NCBI GenBank assembly: GCA_023435025.1 | Contig: JAEYSE010000098.1 | Location: 1 to 50,942 of the forward strand | Length of the DNA: 50,942 nucleotides | Direction of reading: 5' to 3' | Origin: Bacillota bacterium | GTDB taxonomy: Bacteria > Bacillota > Clostridia > Christensenellales > CAG-138 | In this document: positions 25,232 to 33,862 of the stretch, piece after piece | Numbering within the stretch: position 1 is the stretch's first letter | Layout of the letters: each line of letters begins with the position of its first letter | Position numbers and translations under genes: made by a program | Notes under the pieces: generated by a model | The model's database searches: none | Seen by the model: only the letters and a program-made list of their open reading frames with translations | Told to the model about the DNA's origin: nothing

Positions 25232-26080
25232 ATGATTTTGGCAATACGAGCCCACGACCTTGGCGTAAAAGGCGAATTGGATATTCTAGACCGGCTTGAC
25301 GCGTATGGCATAGACGGGCTGCAGTTGGTCTGCTACAAATCATTTGCGGATATTTCGTATACGCCGGGCGGCATTGCAAGGGAACGCGCGGCAGAAATCG
25401 GCGGGATGTTTGTAAAGGCCGGCAAACCGGTCAAACTCATCGGCGCGTATTTCAACCCCGTACACAGCAATTTACAAAAACGCGCAACAGGAGCCGCCAT
25501 ATTCAAGGAATATCTCCAGCATACACGGTTGTTGGGCTGTGGAATCGTAGGCTCTGAAACCGGCTCCTACAACGATGATAAATGGACCTATCATCCCCAA
25601 AACCGCACGGAAGAAGCGCTGCATACGGTGGCAACTACGTTCCGGGATCTGTGCCGGGAAGCGGAGCGGCAAGGCGCAAAAGTGGGTATTGAGGGCGCAA
25701 GCGGGCATGTGTGCTACGACGTTAAGACATTAAAGCGCGCGGCGGACGAAATTGGGTGCGAAAACCTCCGAATCATATTTGACATTTACAATTTTTTAGA
25801 CGCATCCAATGCCTCTGCGTATCTCGAAATTCTGCATGAAGGCATCGAAACATTCGGCAACCGGATATCTTGTTTCCACATCAAGGATTGCACGTTTACA
25901 AAAGACGGCCCGGCGCAATGCGCGGTTGGAAAGGGAGAGCTGGACTTTACGGCCATATTCAAGGCAATCAAACGCCATAACAAAGACGCTGTGCTTATAC
26001 TCGAAGGCACAACCGGGGCAGATATCCCCGGAAGCATACGGTTTATCAACGAAAAATGGGAAGGTGCGACACAACTATGA
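25232..26080 (+). CDS. Sugar phosphate isomerase/epimerase-like TIM-barrel protein
   Basis: Cytoplasmic protein of 282 residues of the xylose-isomerase-like/AP-endonuclease-2 fold. Visible family features are an N-terminal strand with DGLQLVCYKSF, a GSETGSYNDD motif, KVGIEGASGHVCYD with a likely metal-binding Glu, IIFDIYNFLD with an Asp, the SCFHIKDCTF block (His, Lys, Asp) and LILEGTTG near the end. These look like the four metal ligands of the fold. Its stop overlaps the kduI start (ATGA), so they are translationally coupled. A role in isomerizing or epimerizing a KDG-pathway intermediate is likely by context, but the reaction is unknown. The ribosome site is weak (GCGGG). Confidence 0.82.
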   Translation: MILAIRAHDLGVKGELDILDRLDAYGIDGLQLVCYKSFADISYTPGGIARERAAEIGGMFVKAGKPVKLIGAYFNPVHSNLQKRATGAAIFKEYLQHTRLLGCGIVGSETGSYNDDKWTYHPQNRTEEALHTVATTFRDLCREAERQGAKVGIEGASGHVCYDVKTLKRAADEIGCENLRIIFDIYNFLDASNASAYLEILHEGIETFGNRISCFHIKDCTFTKDGPAQCAVGKGELDFTAIFKAIKRHNKDAVLILEGTTGADIPGSIRFINEKWEGATQL

Positions 26081-26913
26081 AATTCGACATCCGCTACAGC
26101 AACCATCCATCGGATTCGCGCAGGTACGATACCGCTTTGCTGCGCGAACATTATCTGATTTCTTCCATATTTGAAGCGGATGAAATCGTCCTCACCTATT
26201 CGCACCAGGACCGTATCATAGCGGGTGGCGCCATGCCCGTACACGCCCCTCTTGCGCTGCAGACCTCAAAGGAGCTCGGCAGCGAGTATTTCTTGGAGCG
26301 GCGCGAGATGGGCGTTATCAACATCGGCGGTGAAGGCGAAGTTGTATTGGACGGGGAAGTGTACCACATTGGCAGCCGCGGCGGGCTTTATATCGGCATG
26401 GGTACAAGGACGGTGGAGTTCCGCTCGTTAAGCGCGCAGAACCCGGCAAAGTTCTATATCAACTCCTGCCCCGCACATAAAAAGTACAAAACCGTCATCA
26501 TCGGGCAGAAGGATGCGAATGCCGTGCCCATGGGCGAGGTTATCAACGTCAACAAACGCGTCATTTATCAGTATGTCCACCCTGAGGTGTGCGAGTCCTG
26601 CCAGCTCGTCATGGGTATGACGGTATTAGACCCCGGCAGCGTATGGAACACCATGCCCTGCCACACGCATGAAAGGCGCATGGAAGTCTACCTGTATTTT
26701 GATTTAACAGGCGACAATATTGTATTCCACATGATGGGCACCAAGGACGAGACCCGGCACATCGTGATGCGCAATGAACAGGCGGTCCTTTCGCCGAGCT
26801 GGTCGCTGCATTCGGGCGTGGGCACGAGCAACTACACGTTCATATGGGGCATGTGCGGGGAGAACAAGACATTTACGGATATGGACCATATCCCCATGGA
26901 GCAGCTTCTGTAA
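26077..26913 (+). CDS. kduI: 5-keto-4-deoxyuronate isomerase KduI
   Basis: Converts 5-keto-4-deoxyuronate (DKI), which forms from unsaturated galacturonate, to 2,5-diketo-3-deoxygluconate, the KduD substrate. The length of 278 residues equals E. coli KduI. The zinc-site motif HTHERRMEVYLYF and the later SLHSGVGT histidine are conserved, as are GGAMPV, MGVINIGGEG and SCPAH. The start ATG 26077 overlaps the previous stop by four bases; the longer frame inside that gene was rejected. Together with the GH105 and GH28 genes downstream it shows that unsaturated oligogalacturonides are used. Confidence 0.96.
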   Translation: MKFDIRYSNHPSDSRRYDTALLREHYLISSIFEADEIVLTYSHQDRIIAGGAMPVHAPLALQTSKELGSEYFLERREMGVINIGGEGEVVLDGEVYHIGSRGGLYIGMGTRTVEFRSLSAQNPAKFYINSCPAHKKYKTVIIGQKDANAVPMGEVINVNKRVIYQYVHPEVCESCQLVMGMTVLDPGSVWNTMPCHTHERRMEVYLYFDLTGDNIVFHMMGTKDETRHIVMRNEQAVLSPSWSLHSGVGTSNYTFIWGMCGENKTFTDMDHIPMEQLL

Positions 26914-26951
26914 GCGGAACAAGTAGGCAATACATGCGGAAGGGCGATTAG

Positions 26952-28055
26952 ATGGCGCACTTGAAGCTAGATAACATCAACAAAGTATACGACAACGGCT
27001 TTCATGCGGTGCACGATTTTTGCATTGACATCGAGAAGGGTGAGTTTGTGGTGTTTGTAGGCCCTTCCGGCTGCGGTAAATCCACCACGCTTCGCATGAT
27101 TGCGGGTTTGGAGGAAATCACGGACGGCACGCTGTATATCAGCGGCGAACCCGCTAACAGCAAGTCCCCGCGCGAGCGCGGCGTCGCCATGGTGTTCCAG
27201 TCCTACGCGCTCTACCCGCATATGAGCGTGTATGAAAACATGGCGTTCGGCCTTACGCTCAAAGGTATCAACGAGGACATCATCGAGGGGCGCGTCAAGC
27301 GCACCGCTAAAATATTGGGTCTGAGCGAATATCTGGACCGCAAGCCAAGGGAGCTTTCGGGCGGGCAGCGGCAGCGCGTGGCAGTGGGCCGCGCCATTAT
27401 CCGCCACGTGGAAGTATTTTTGATGGACGAACCGCTCTCTAATCTGGACGCCAAGCAGCGCGTAACCATGCGCTCGGAGCTTATCCACATCCATCGCAAG
27501 GTGGGGGCAACCACCATATACGTCACGCACGACCAGACCGAGGCCATGACGATGGCGGATCGAATTGTCGTCATGAAGGACGGCTACATCCAGCAGGTCG
27601 GAACCCCGCACGAGCTGTACTTTAGCCCCGCCAACCAGTTTGTGGCCGGTTTCATAGGCGAGCCGCCCATGAATTTTATGGAATGCACGGCGTTGGGTGG
27701 GTTCCTACGCGAAACGGGCGGCAGCGTAGTGTTCGATCTGCGCGGCGCATTCCCCCGTACCTGCCAGGCTTATGAAGGGAAAAAGCTTATCGTCGGCTTC
27801 CGGCCGGAGGCGGTCTCCCTGGTAAAGCCGGGTTTGCATGCAAACGGCGTAACATTGGAAACGGAAGTAACGCTGACAGAACTCCTGGGGGACAACGTCA
27901 ACGTCTATGCTAATATTGGGGTTCACAAGCTGATATTAAAGGTTTCCCCTTATGATGAGCCCAAGCCCGGAGACGTCTGCCGTTTTTATATCCCCTATGA
28001 GAGCATTTATTTGTTCGATGGAGAAACGACGGTGACGCTGCGGGAAGAAAAGTAG
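26952..28055 (+). CDS. Sugar ABC importer ATPase (MsmX/UgpC type), copy 1
   Basis: ATP-hydrolysing subunit of a CUT1 carbohydrate importer, 367 residues. Walker A GPSGCGKST (37-45), Q-loop in AMVFQSYALYPHMSVYENMA, signature LSGGQRQRVAVGRA, Walker B VFLMDEPLSNLDA and the switch His in YVTHDQTEA are all intact. The C-terminal third is the regulatory OB-like TOBE domain. It follows kduI by 38 bp. A second paralogue lies at 35162. The pair of permeases at 29610-31518 lacks its own adjacent ATPase, so one or both serve it. Its last 49 bp overlap the end of the pectin methylesterase on the other strand. Confidence 0.94.
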   Translation: MAHLKLDNINKVYDNGFHAVHDFCIDIEKGEFVVFVGPSGCGKSTTLRMIAGLEEITDGTLYISGEPANSKSPRERGVAMVFQSYALYPHMSVYENMAFGLTLKGINEDIIEGRVKRTAKILGLSEYLDRKPRELSGGQRQRVAVGRAIIRHVEVFLMDEPLSNLDAKQRVTMRSELIHIHRKVGATTIYVTHDQTEAMTMADRIVVMKDGYIQQVGTPHELYFSPANQFVAGFIGEPPMNFMECTALGGFLRETGGSVVFDLRGAFPRTCQAYEGKKLIVGFRPEAVSLVKPGLHANGVTLETEVTLTELLGDNVNVYANIGVHKLILKVSPYDEPKPGDVCRFYIPYESIYLFDGETTVTLREEK

Positions 28056-28978
28056 CGTTCGCAGTCCCCGCGCAGTAAAAGAGCATCCGTATCCGCAAGC
28101 CGCTTCGACCAGGGTACTGCGCCAGGCAAAGACGTTGACCCGCCAAAGGAAAACCGGGCGGTGCGGTCCCTCGTTGTATCGTTCCATTTGTCAAAACCTT
28201 CGGGCCGGATGTGCGCGTCGAGCGCACAATCCACAAAAACAGCCTTGCCAAAGTCCCGCCAGGGCCGGGCAAGAAAAACAGAGCTTTCGGCACAGCCCGT
28301 ATGACGGAATGTGCAATTTACAAACGAAAAGCCCGCGCGCTGCTTGAGCGAATGGGCGGGCGCGGCCACAAAACCAGTTTTCCGCGTATCGTCCACAGAA
28401 ACGATGTCGCACTGATAAAACCAAGCATTCGCGCACCCAAATATAAAGTCCACGCTTCCTTGAATCTGGCACCTGTAAAACAATTGGAGCATTTCCCCTT
28501 CGTGGTACCGTTCCTCGTCTTTGAGGAAACCGTCGTAACGTATCACCAGGTCGTCGGGCAGAGGCCCGCAAAACAGCGTATCCTGCGTGGAACTGAGCAC
28601 GCAGTCCTCAACCAGAGCACCGTCAGCATACACGCTGAGCGCAACGCTCTGTCCCTTATTTACTGGATCGCCGGCGGCGTTTTCAATACATAGACCCTTA
28701 AGCGCCACATTGGGCGCAATGATATTCACGGTATAGGTACGAAATGTGTTGTATTCTTTCCCGTCGGCGGGATGGAGCTTGTTGGCGTAATCATCGTTTG
28801 TGATGACGACGTCCCGGGGGGAGTCCCCCTCTCCAATGAGCGTCAGGCTCGGCTTGTTGATAACAAGCTTTTCATGGTAGACGCCGGGGCTAAGAAAAAG
28901 CTTTACCGAATCGCCGGGCGTCACGGAGTCGATGGCCTGCTGTATGGAGCAGGAAGGGTTCAGGCGGATGGTGTGCAT
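28007..28978 (-). CDS. Cytoplasmic pectin methylesterase (CE8)
   Basis: Pectinesterase-fold enzyme of 323 residues that removes methyl esters from galacturonate units. Catalytic residues are in place: Gln110 (KGQSVAL), Gln132-Asp133 (STQDTLF), Asp177 (GSVDFIFG), Arg238 and Trp240 (FLARPW). There is no signal peptide, so it acts on imported oligomers rather than on the polymer. GGAGG before ATG 28978 decides the start over an upstream ATG at 29035. It has its own promoter and is transcribed against the flanking plus-strand operons, with its 3' end running 49 bp into the ABC ATPase gene. Confidence 0.92.
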   Translation of the reverse strand: MHTIRLNPSCSIQQAIDSVTPGDSVKLFLSPGVYHEKLVINKPSLTLIGEGDSPRDVVITNDDYANKLHPADGKEYNTFRTYTVNIIAPNVALKGLCIENAAGDPVNKGQSVALSVYADGALVEDCVLSSTQDTLFCGPLPDDLVIRYDGFLKDEERYHEGEMLQLFYRCQIQGSVDFIFGCANAWFYQCDIVSVDDTRKTGFVAAPAHSLKQRAGFSFVNCTFRHTGCAESSVFLARPWRDFGKAVFVDCALDAHIRPEGFDKWNDTTRDRTARFSFGGSTSLPGAVPWSKRLADTDALLLRGDCERYFSSRSVTVVSPSNK

Positions 28979-29005
28979 ATGCGCCTCCGAGTTTTTGCTA
29001 GGGTG

Positions 29006-29035
29006 AGTGTAGTACGGCGTATGCCGGATTGTCAA
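29006..29035 (-). promoter_or_regulatory. Promoter of the pectin methylesterase gene
   Basis: On the minus strand TTGACA (29030-29035) and TACACT (29006-29011) are 18 bp apart. CGGC-GTAT-GCCG (29015-29026) lies in the spacer and may be an operator. Confidence 0.65.
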
Positions 29036-29050
29036 GGTTGGGAGTAACGT

Positions 29051-29617
29051 ATGAGCCTTAAGCGCTACATGTGCATCGATCTCACCATATTGGGAGCAAT
29101 CCTGTGCGGACTGGAGTTTTTGAACAGCCTAGCGCTCCAGTATTTCCCGGGCGAAGTGTTCACGCTTTCCGTCGTGCTGCCCATTTCTTTAATCGTAATG
29201 ATGCGCTGGGGCGCGTACGGCGTGCTCCACGCGGTTGTAGGCGGGCTCGTCTACTGCATATTCAATCAGGGCGGGCCGAGCACGTACTTGATTTACACCT
29301 TAGGCAACGCCTGTATCGCTTTGAACCTTGTCTGGTTTAGAAAAATCGGCAAGGAAGCGGTGCGAAAAAGCGCTCTGTATACGGTGCTGTTTGCACTAAG
29401 CGGATATGTCGCCATGAACGTTGGCCGGGCGATACTTGCCGCTGTATTAGAAGGAATGCCCTTTGTAGCGTTACTCGTGCGGTATTTGTCCGTGGAAACG
29501 TTGAGTACGGTGATCGGCATTGTAGCCGTGCTCATCGCGCGCAGGCAGAACGGGCTGTTTGAAGACCAGAAACATTATTTGCTCAGGATTCAGGAGGAGG
29601 GGCGGCAGCATGCGTAA
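29051..29617 (+). CDS. Small integral membrane protein, ECF S-component-like
   Basis: Membrane protein of 188 residues with about five or six hydrophobic helices and a positively charged, soluble tail ending near EEGRQHA. The GGLVYCIFNQGGPSTYLIYTLG region between helices looks like substrate-binding components of ECF transporters, but the match is only by general character. It overlaps the following permease gene by 8 bp, so it is translated with the importer. It could be a partner or regulator of the importer. I do not recognise a specific family with certainty. Confidence 0.7.
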   Translation: MSLKRYMCIDLTILGAILCGLEFLNSLALQYFPGEVFTLSVVLPISLIVMMRWGAYGVLHAVVGGLVYCIFNQGGPSTYLIYTLGNACIALNLVWFRKIGKEAVRKSALYTVLFALSGYVAMNVGRAILAAVLEGMPFVALLVRYLSVETLSTVIGIVAVLIARRQNGLFEDQKHYLLRIQEEGRQHA

Positions 29618-30626
29618 AGCCCAGGACCCAATCAGGCTGACCATACAGGATGAACTCGAGCGCGATTATTGGAAGATCATATTGCGCCGCGTCAGGAAGG
29701 ACTGGCGGCTGTACCTGATGCTTCTGCCGCTGATACTCGTGTTCCTGTTCTGGCGGTATTTGCCGCTGTATGAGCTGATTACGGCCTTTAAAATCGACGA
29801 TACCACCAAGAACGTGCTGGACCGGAACTTTGTGGGCTTCCAGAATTTTTACAGCCTTGTCGCCGGGTCCGATGCTACAGGCTTCTGGCAGGCGTTCCGC
29901 AATACGTTCCTGCTGAGTTTCTACGGCCTACTGTTTGGGTTCCCCATCCCCATATTGCTAGCGATACTCTTTAACGAAATCAAATCCAACGCCGCCCGCA
30001 GCATATTGCAGATCGCAACCTACCTGCCGCGCTTTGTTTCCACCGTCGTCATCACCACCCTTGTTCAGATGCTTTTGAGCGCCGGAAGCGCGTTTTCCGA
30101 GCCCGGCATACTCTCTCAATTGTTCATGAAAATCGGATGGATACCAGAGGAGGCAGCGGCGACCGGCATGCTCTACCTGCCGCAGTACTTCCGGGCCATC
30201 TATCAGGTATCCGGCATCTGGGAGACCGCGGGTTACAGCTCCATCGTGTTCTTTGCCGCCATTATCGGCATATCCCCAACCAGCTATGAGGCTGCCCGTA
30301 TCGACGGCGCATCCAAAATGGCGCAAATCAAGTACGTGGTGCTGCCCGGCATACTTTCCACCATCACCATCATGCTGATACTCCAGGTGGGGCAACTTTT
30401 AACAATCGGCTATGAAAAGGTGCTGTTGCTGTACAACTCCTATACGTATAGCACGGCGGACGTCGTTTCCACCTACGTATTCCAGCGCGCGGGCATTCAG
30501 GCAGGGGGGCAGACCAACCAGTCGCTTGCTTCCGCTGCGGACATGATCAACGCCGTGACGTCCATGCTGCTGGTGGTGGGCGCCAACATGATCAGCCGCA
30601 AAGCGTCCGACACGTCGCTGTATTAA
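29610..30626 (+). CDS. Carbohydrate ABC permease 1 (LplB-like)
   Basis: Membrane subunit of a CUT1 importer, 338 residues, about six helices after a long cytoplasmic N-terminus. The ATPase-contact EAA loop reads EAARIDGASKMAQIKYVVLP, and GFQNFYSL, FWQAFRNTFLLSFYGLLFGFP and YLPRFVSTVV are typical of LplB/YtcP-related permeases for oligogalacturonides and similar sugars. GGAGGAGGGG precedes ATG 29610. The C-terminal half contains an extended loop with YVFQRAGIQAGG. It is followed 10 bp later by the second permease. Confidence 0.93.
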   Translation: MRKAQDPIRLTIQDELERDYWKIILRRVRKDWRLYLMLLPLILVFLFWRYLPLYELITAFKIDDTTKNVLDRNFVGFQNFYSLVAGSDATGFWQAFRNTFLLSFYGLLFGFPIPILLAILFNEIKSNAARSILQIATYLPRFVSTVVITTLVQMLLSAGSAFSEPGILSQLFMKIGWIPEEAAATGMLYLPQYFRAIYQVSGIWETAGYSSIVFFAAIIGISPTSYEAARIDGASKMAQIKYVVLPGILSTITIMLILQVGQLLTIGYEKVLLLYNSYTYSTADVVSTYVFQRAGIQAGGQTNQSLASAADMINAVTSMLLVVGANMISRKASDTSLY

Positions 30627-30636
30627 GGAGGAGAGT

Positions 30637-31518
30637 ATGAAGAGACTGGATACCACGGAGATCATATTTAAGCTCCTCTCCTATACGTTTTTGACGATAT
30701 TTGCGCTGTTCTGCCTCTACCCGTTCGTATACGCCATTTCCGCGTCGTTGAGCGGAAGGGACGCGTACTACATGGGCAAAGTCGTGCTGTTCCCGGTGGA
30801 CGTGCAGTTTGACGCATTTAGAGAGGTTTTGCTGACCAAGCGCTTCTGGATCAGCTACGCAAACACGCTGTTTGTGACGTTCTACGGCACGATTTGGACG
30901 CTGGGCACTTCGGTGCTGGGCGCGTACGCGCTCTCCAAAGCCAGGCTGGTGTTCCGGCGCGGCTTCAACTTCTTCCTGGTGTTCACCATGTGGTTTTCGG
31001 CGGGCCTTGTGCCACAGTTCCTAAACTACAAGGCCACGCAAAACATATTCGGCACGATGGGCATTATGGACGACAAATGGCTGGTGGTGATTGCCATGGG
31101 TATGGCCGCGTTCAATGTGGTGCTGTTACGCAACGCGTTTGAAAACGTCCCGCGGGAAATTGAGGAAGCGGCCATTGTCGATGGCGCAAAGGAATTGCAG
31201 CTCTTAACCCGCGTGTACATCCCCATGTCCAAATCCACAATCGCAACCGTCGGGCTCTTCTTTGGCATCAGCCGCTGGAACGGATATTTCTGGGCCCGTA
31301 CTATGATACGCAACCGCAACGAGTGGCCGCTGCAGGTATATATCCGGGATAAGCTCGAAGAAATCATGCGTGTGGAGCTGCCCGCCACAACGGTTTACGC
31401 GCCCAACTCCATCATATACGCCATGGTGGTTTGCGCCATCATTCCCATTATTATCATCTACCCGTATATTCAGAAGTACTTTGCTACCGGCGTGAACGTG
31501 GGCGGTGTAAAGGAATAG
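30637..31518 (+). CDS. Carbohydrate ABC permease 2 (LplC-like)
   Basis: Second membrane subunit of the CUT1 importer, 293 residues with six predicted helices. The EAA loop EEAAIVDGAKELQLLTRVYI and the C-terminal YPYIQKYFATGVNVGGVKE are characteristic of the LplC group. MWFSAGLVPQFLNY and GISRWNGYFWARTMIRN are also typical. A TAAGGAGGAG site precedes the start. It pairs with the permease before it; the binding lipoprotein follows after 96 bp. Confidence 0.94.
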   Translation: MKRLDTTEIIFKLLSYTFLTIFALFCLYPFVYAISASLSGRDAYYMGKVVLFPVDVQFDAFREVLLTKRFWISYANTLFVTFYGTIWTLGTSVLGAYALSKARLVFRRGFNFFLVFTMWFSAGLVPQFLNYKATQNIFGTMGIMDDKWLVVIAMGMAAFNVVLLRNAFENVPREIEEAAIVDGAKELQLLTRVYIPMSKSTIATVGLFFGISRWNGYFWARTMIRNRNEWPLQVYIRDKLEEIMRVELPATTVYAPNSIIYAMVVCAIIPIIIIYPYIQKYFATGVNVGGVKE

Positions 31519-31614
31519 CGAACGGCTGCTCCGGCCGTCAGCGCACATTCAGAAACACGAGGACATTTTTACTGGCCGTCAGGGCCGTAATTAATAAATA
31601 GGAGGTTGACGAAA
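31519..31614 (+). other. Intercistronic hairpins before the binding-protein gene
   Basis: Two short stem-loops lie in this 96-bp gap: ACGGC-N7-GCCGT and GGCC-GTCAG-GGCC. No T run follows. They may act as mRNA processing or stability elements that let the lipoprotein be made in excess of the permeases. The AGGAGG of the next gene is at 31600. Confidence 0.4.
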
Positions 31615-33774
31615 ATGAAACGCACCATGGCAATCCTCATGGCGGTGCTCATGCTTGCCGGTATTCTATCGGGCTGCGTGAAAGTGAATACGGAAGTGAC
31701 CCCTACTCCGGAGGCGACGAAGGCCCCCGCTCCGGCCGAGGCGACGGCAACTCCCGTGGCGGATCCCTTGGCTACGGATCAGGCCGTAACGCTGAATCTC
31801 TCTGTGTTCTACAACAATACCGTATACATGCGCTACACCGTTGACGGTGCAGAGGGCAGGCCGCAGAGCGAGTATGTCGCCGCGAATGGCAAGACCTACC
31901 GCGAAGGCGACTTCAAACCCGTATGGGAAGAACTCCAGAGCAGGCTCAACTTTACCATCAACGACGTAACGCCCACCGACGCAAAGGACGTGCGCGCCTC
32001 CTTTACCACACTGCAGGCGCAGAACTTCGCGAACGTGGACATCATGGTCGGAAACTCGGTGGATCTCAACCAGGAAGGCACGCTGAACAACACCTACGTC
32101 AAGCTGGACGAATACCTTGACATCATGCCCAACTTCAAGGCGTTCCTGGATAACAACAGCGTTGTGAAGACCTCTATCACTTCCGGCGACGGGCACATCT
32201 ACTACGCGCCCTACTTCGACGGGTATGACGATATCGAGCGTATGTTCATACTGCGCGCGGATTGGGTACAGAAGCTTCTTGACGACGATACCGCCGTGTA
32301 CAACACCGACAGGACCGTCAAACCCTTCTACAAGCCCTATATGCCGGAATCCGTTAACGTGGAGCTGACCGTGGCCAAAGCCGACGGCAGCGGCACGCAG
32401 ACCATCCGCAAGGCATACACCAAGAACGTCATCACCGCCCAGAACGAGCTGCCTAAGATGGACGGCGCAGGCCTGGTACAGGTGCTAAAGGCACATATTG
32501 ACAGCACATATGGCGGCGCGTTCGCCAAGCGTTCCGATCTCTTCATCGGGCAGGACGCCGCGTACGACGCGGACGAACTGGTGGCGCTCATGCGCTGCGT
32601 GCTCGCCAACACCGAGCTTTTGACCGGCCAGAGCGAGTATGACGCCGTTCCCTTCTACCCCCGCGGCTACCAGATGGGCCGTGTACAGGATCTGTTCCGT
32701 CTGGCGGAAATCTGGGGCGTACGCGGCCTTGATTCCCGCCTCGGCTGGCTCTACTTCGATAACAACGGCGAGCTGCAGGACGCCCGCTACGACGCAAAGA
32801 ACATGGACGCTTTGGAGCGCCTCAACCAGCTCTACAAGGAAAACCTGATCCTGCAGGACTTTGACAAAAACGAGTCCACCGCTGGCCTCGCGGGTTCTGA
32901 CCATCGCGAGCGCCTCAATAAGGCCAACCTCGGCTTCCTGACCTACGATTACAACCAGACCACAACGGTTTTGAACTCCATTGAGAAGACCATCCCCGAC
33001 TTCAACCTGACCCCCGTTCTCCCGCCGGTTGCGGATTGGGACAACAACGGTAACTACTATCAGTTCACCGACTCCTGGCGCTCCGTGAAATCCGACGGTT
33101 GGTCGATACTCGCGAGCATCGCCTCGGATGACGCAAAGCTCAAGCGTGCGCTCAAGCTGTTCGACTACCTGTACTCTCCCGAAGGCAACCAGTTGATGTC
33201 CTATGGCCCCGATGCCTGGATCGATGGTGAGATTATGTATGGCGGCAAGCTTGTGCCCAAACTGAGCGAAGCTGCGCTTACCGAACTCGGGACGCTCGCC
33301 AAGGGCAACTATACCAACTACTACCGTATGTGGTTGGGCGCGACGTTCCCCATCGGCTACGTCAAAGAGCAGGGTATGGAATACCAGACCGTGCATCCCA
33401 AAGGCCAGGCGGGTCTGGATATCATACTCAAGGCATGCGAACTGGGTACCATGAAGCATCTCCAGGTCAACGCTGCGGATGCCGCTTCCCCTGCGGAGGT
33501 CATTGTTCCCTCCACATTCTCCCTGGCCGAAGCTGAGGAGCAGTTCATTCGCGATAACTGCGCGGATCTCAACACCGCCTTCCGTAACGGCAACAACGAT
33601 ACCGACCGCATCTTGTTCGTGGACTATGTGCTCTATGGCTTCGAGGGCAAAAACGCCAACAAGGATAAGCTGCTGAGCAAGGAAGGGCTCATTGAGTACC
33701 TCATGACCACCCTCAACGGCGAAGGCCACCTGACGATGCACAGGAGTGCCTACGAGAGGATGACCGGAAACTAA
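31615..33774 (+). CDS. Extracellular solute-binding lipoprotein of the oligosaccharide importer
   Basis: Surface lipoprotein that should capture oligogalacturonides for the neighbouring permeases. The signal peptide has hydrophobic residues 5-18 and a lipobox LSGC with Cys21 as the acylation site, followed by a Thr/Pro/Ala-rich linker to about residue 50. The mature part has the periplasmic-binding fold, with FRLAEIWGVRGLD, GFLTYDYNQTT, YLYSPEGNQLMSYG and a long C-terminal region. At 719 residues it is much longer than typical LplA (about 500). ATG 31615 follows AGGAGG at 9 bp; a TTG nearer the site is less likely. Codon use looks more regular than neighbours, which suggests high expression. 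Confidence 0.92.
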   Translation: MKRTMAILMAVLMLAGILSGCVKVNTEVTPTPEATKAPAPAEATATPVADPLATDQAVTLNLSVFYNNTVYMRYTVDGAEGRPQSEYVAANGKTYREGDFKPVWEELQSRLNFTINDVTPTDAKDVRASFTTLQAQNFANVDIMVGNSVDLNQEGTLNNTYVKLDEYLDIMPNFKAFLDNNSVVKTSITSGDGHIYYAPYFDGYDDIERMFILRADWVQKLLDDDTAVYNTDRTVKPFYKPYMPESVNVELTVAKADGSGTQTIRKAYTKNVITAQNELPKMDGAGLVQVLKAHIDSTYGGAFAKRSDLFIGQDAAYDADELVALMRCVLANTELLTGQSEYDAVPFYPRGYQMGRVQDLFRLAEIWGVRGLDSRLGWLYFDNNGELQDARYDAKNMDALERLNQLYKENLILQDFDKNESTAGLAGSDHRERLNKANLGFLTYDYNQTTTVLNSIEKTIPDFNLTPVLPPVADWDNNGNYYQFTDSWRSVKSDGWSILASIASDDAKLKRALKLFDYLYSPEGNQLMSYGPDAWIDGEIMYGGKLVPKLSEAALTELGTLAKGNYTNYYRMWLGATFPIGYVKEQGMEYQTVHPKGQAGLDIILKACELGTMKHLQVNAADAASPAEVIVPSTFSLAEAEEQFIRDNCADLNTAFRNGNNDTDRILFVDYVLYGFEGKNANKDKLLSKEGLIEYLMTTLNGEGHLTMHRSAYERMTGN

Positions 33775-33795
33775 ATACCTTTGGTTCTATTGATG

Positions 33796-33821
33796 TGCGG
33801 GGAAGGGTTCCCTTCCCCGCA
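33796..33821 (+). terminator. Strong stem-loop after the binding-protein gene
   Basis: TGCGGGGAAGGG and CCCTTCCCCGCA form a perfect 12-bp stem with a TT centre. No T tract follows, so it may protect the 3' end or act as a weak terminator rather than a classic one. Confidence 0.6.
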
Positions 33822-33862
33822 CGGAGCGTAACAAAAATAGCATGCACTTGTGTTTCGTATTC

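Noticed and set aside
32485..33741. 418-codon open frame antisense to the binding-protein gene
   Set aside because: It is the reverse shadow of a high-GC, codon-biased gene with lipobox and ribosome site; no motif in the antisense product.
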